Virus record (IMG/VR): IMGVR_UViG_3300038701_001058
Coordinates: 1 to 30,960 of that record
Source of the DNA: a virus
Strand: one strand, 5' to 3'
Length of the DNA: 30,960 nt
How positions within the stretch are numbered: position 1 is the stretch's first letter; each line of letters starts with the position of its first letter. The position numbers and the translations under genes are program-made. The notes below the pieces were generated by a model. It was not told the DNA's origin. It made no database searches and saw only the letters and a program-made list of their open reading frames with translations. Shown in pieces: positions 29,651 to 30,960 of this stretch.

Positions 29651-30960
29651 ATGACGACCAACACCAACGCTACGCTAGGGCAAGCGGTCGCCACGACGGG
29701 CGGCGCCACGCTCGGGCAGGTGATCGGAGGGGGAAGCGCCACGCTAGGCGCCATCTTCGCCTCACAGATCACCACGCCAGCCACGCCGGGCAGCGGCCCC
29801 GCTCCGGGCCCCGAGGACTCCGCCGTCCTGTGGCTCACAGCCGACCAAAACACGAGCGGCACGGGCAACCAAGTCGACACGTGGGCTACCCGCTCAAGCT
29901 CGGGTCTCACGCTCACCGAGGGTGGCGCGGGCAAACCGCTACAGCTCGGGCGCCGCGTCGACCTCGACAACGAGTCGACGCAAACCAACTTTTTCACTCT
30001 GGGCACGACGTCGACGTTCGAGGCCGTCACGAGCACGGGCGTTTTCACGCTCGCGTGGCGCGGCACCATTGATGTGCTCGACGGTCTGAGCGCTGGCGTT
30101 AACGGCATGCTCTTGGTCACCAAGAGCAACAGCCGTGGGTTCTTCCTGGGCTACAACAGCAGCCTCATGAACTTCACGGCAACGGACTCATCCAACGCAA
30201 ATCTGTTTCAGTTGCTCGACTCGACCTGGGGCGCCGACGTCGAGCTTGGTGCGCAGCACGACTACGTCATTCAGGGCGATGGCACCACGGTGCGCATGTA
30301 CCGCAACGGCGTCGAGGTCGACTCCGACACCATCACGACTCAGGCGGGCTCACATCAACTCACCCCACGAGTGGGTATCAGCGCCAACTCCCTCGCCTAC
30401 CAGATCGGCTCCATCGAAGGCATTTTCTACGACGATAGCGGGCCAGAGACGTACAGCGTGAGCGAGGCTCGCGCGCTCGTGACGGTCGCGCGCACCTTCG
30501 AGGCGAGCGACTACGGCACACCGATCGCCGAGTACAGCGCGCGGTGGGGCTATCAGGACGCGGCGGCGGTCTCCAGGCTCGTTGACGAGTCCGGGGGCGG
30601 TCACACGCTGGTCGCGCCGAGTGGCTCGAATGAGGCGGTGCACGTCGCCAGTGGCCCCCACAACGACCACGATGGCAGCGACTACTACCGAGGCGCCAAC
30701 AAGACCCCCTTCGACCCGCTGCACCAGACCCCACAGGGGACCGTCGTGGTGCGCGTTGCACTGCGCAGCGCCACGAGTGGTTCACGCCATGGCCTCTTCA
30801 GCACCGCAACGCTCACGAAATCAAACACGGGCGTGGCATTCATTTTGGATGATGTGTCAGGCACGAACAGGGTTCGTATCGGCGTCTTTTCATCCAGTGC
30901 TTCCGCCGTCTACGACCTCAACAGCGCGTCCGCCGACCTCACCCTCACTGGTGGCGAATT
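29651..30960 (+). CDS. Partial tail fibre with concanavalin/LamG-like domains (runs off the window)
   Basis: The frame from ATG 29651 is open to the last base, so this is the first ~436 residues of a longer protein. The N-terminus has three ATLG repeats (ATLGQ at 7-11, ATLGQ at 19-23, ATLGA at 30-34) followed by a Pro/Gly linker. Then comes a LamG/concanavalin-like sandwich: SAVLWLTADQNTSGTGNQV, WRGTIDVLDGLSAG, VRMYRNGVEVDSDTI, GSIEGIFYDDSG. The motif 'W-x-x-D-x-x-x-x-x-x-x-x-x-W-a-dxSg' and 'v-r-x-Y-x-N-G-v' are characteristic of carbohydrate-binding modules in tail fibres. A second similar sandwich appears to begin around residue 300. It may be a receptor-binding protein for a surface glycan. 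The SD is weak (CAGGCAC). Confidence 0.65.
   Translation, partial: MTTNTNATLGQAVATTGGATLGQVIGGGSATLGAIFASQITTPATPGSGPAPGPEDSAVLWLTADQNTSGTGNQVDTWATRSSSGLTLTEGGAGKPLQLGRRVDLDNESTQTNFFTLGTTSTFEAVTSTGVFTLAWRGTIDVLDGLSAGVNGMLLVTKSNSRGFFLGYNSSLMNFTATDSSNANLFQLLDSTWGADVELGAQHDYVIQGDGTTVRMYRNGVEVDSDTITTQAGSHQLTPRVGISANSLAYQIGSIEGIFYDDSGPETYSVSEARALVTVARTFEASDYGTPIAEYSARWGYQDAAAVSRLVDESGGGHTLVAPSGSNEAVHVASGPHNDHDGSDYYRGANKTPFDPLHQTPQGTVVVRVALRSATSGSRHGLFSTATLTKSNTGVAFILDDVSGTNRVRIGVFSSSASAVYDLNSASADLTLTGGE

Noticed and set aside
1-30960. CRISPR array, insertion sequence, integrase or attachment site
   Set aside because: No regularly spaced direct repeats, transposase motifs or integrase motifs were seen on either strand.

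Overview
The window is a contiguous stretch of a GC-rich tailed double-stranded DNA phage genome, or a prophage or metagenomic copy of one. Every supportable gene lies on the + strand. Genes are packed with 1-20 nt overlaps and purine-rich Shine-Dalgarno (SD) sequences. The order terminase, portal, protease/scaffold, cement protein, major capsid protein, connectors, tail tube, tape measure, tail tip and fibres is that of a siphovirus. The 765-residue tape measure fits a long, probably flexible tail. No integrase, repressor, lysis gene or ribosomal gene is visible, so lifestyle and host cannot be read here; base composition only suggests a GC-rich bacterial host.

Positions 1-9234 are an accessory/early region of mostly small genes. 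It starts inside an Ala-rich repeat protein. It then has three blocks that each begin with the same kind of promoter (TTGACG, 17-nt spacer, TGn-extended -10) at 341, 1144 and 3832. Each block contains a tRNA-like element and then protein genes. Recognisable proteins are a T4 Rnl1-type RNA ligase (1363), a phage Dam-type N6-adenine methyltransferase (4175), a free-standing GIY-YIG homing endonuclease with three helix-turn-helix repeats in a less GC-rich island (4732), and a VRR-NUC-like PD-(D/E)XK nuclease (5645). A train of translationally coupled hypothetical genes follows (5920-9165), many joined by nearly the same SD/stop/start junction.

Positions 9235-20168 hold packaging, head and connector genes: small and large terminase, a portal fused to a MuF-like minor head domain, a Mu I-type protease with a nested scaffold reading frame, a cement protein, the major capsid protein, head-tail connectors, the tail tube protein and two probable tail assembly chaperones. 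Hairpins sit between the cement and capsid genes, and a fourth tRNA-like element follows the capsid gene. Positions 20175-30960 hold the tape measure, tail tip/hub proteins and a modular set of fibre genes; the last one runs off the window.

The most unusual signal is the set of four intergenic tRNA-like elements. Each has a perfect five-pair T-arm with the TTCGA core and a matching acceptor-like stem, yet none gives me a normal anticodon arm. Each ends 12-35 nt before the start codon of a protein gene. One lies directly upstream of the RNA ligase. They could be divergent or intron-bearing phage tRNAs, or tRNA mimics acting as processing or regulatory elements in mRNA leaders.
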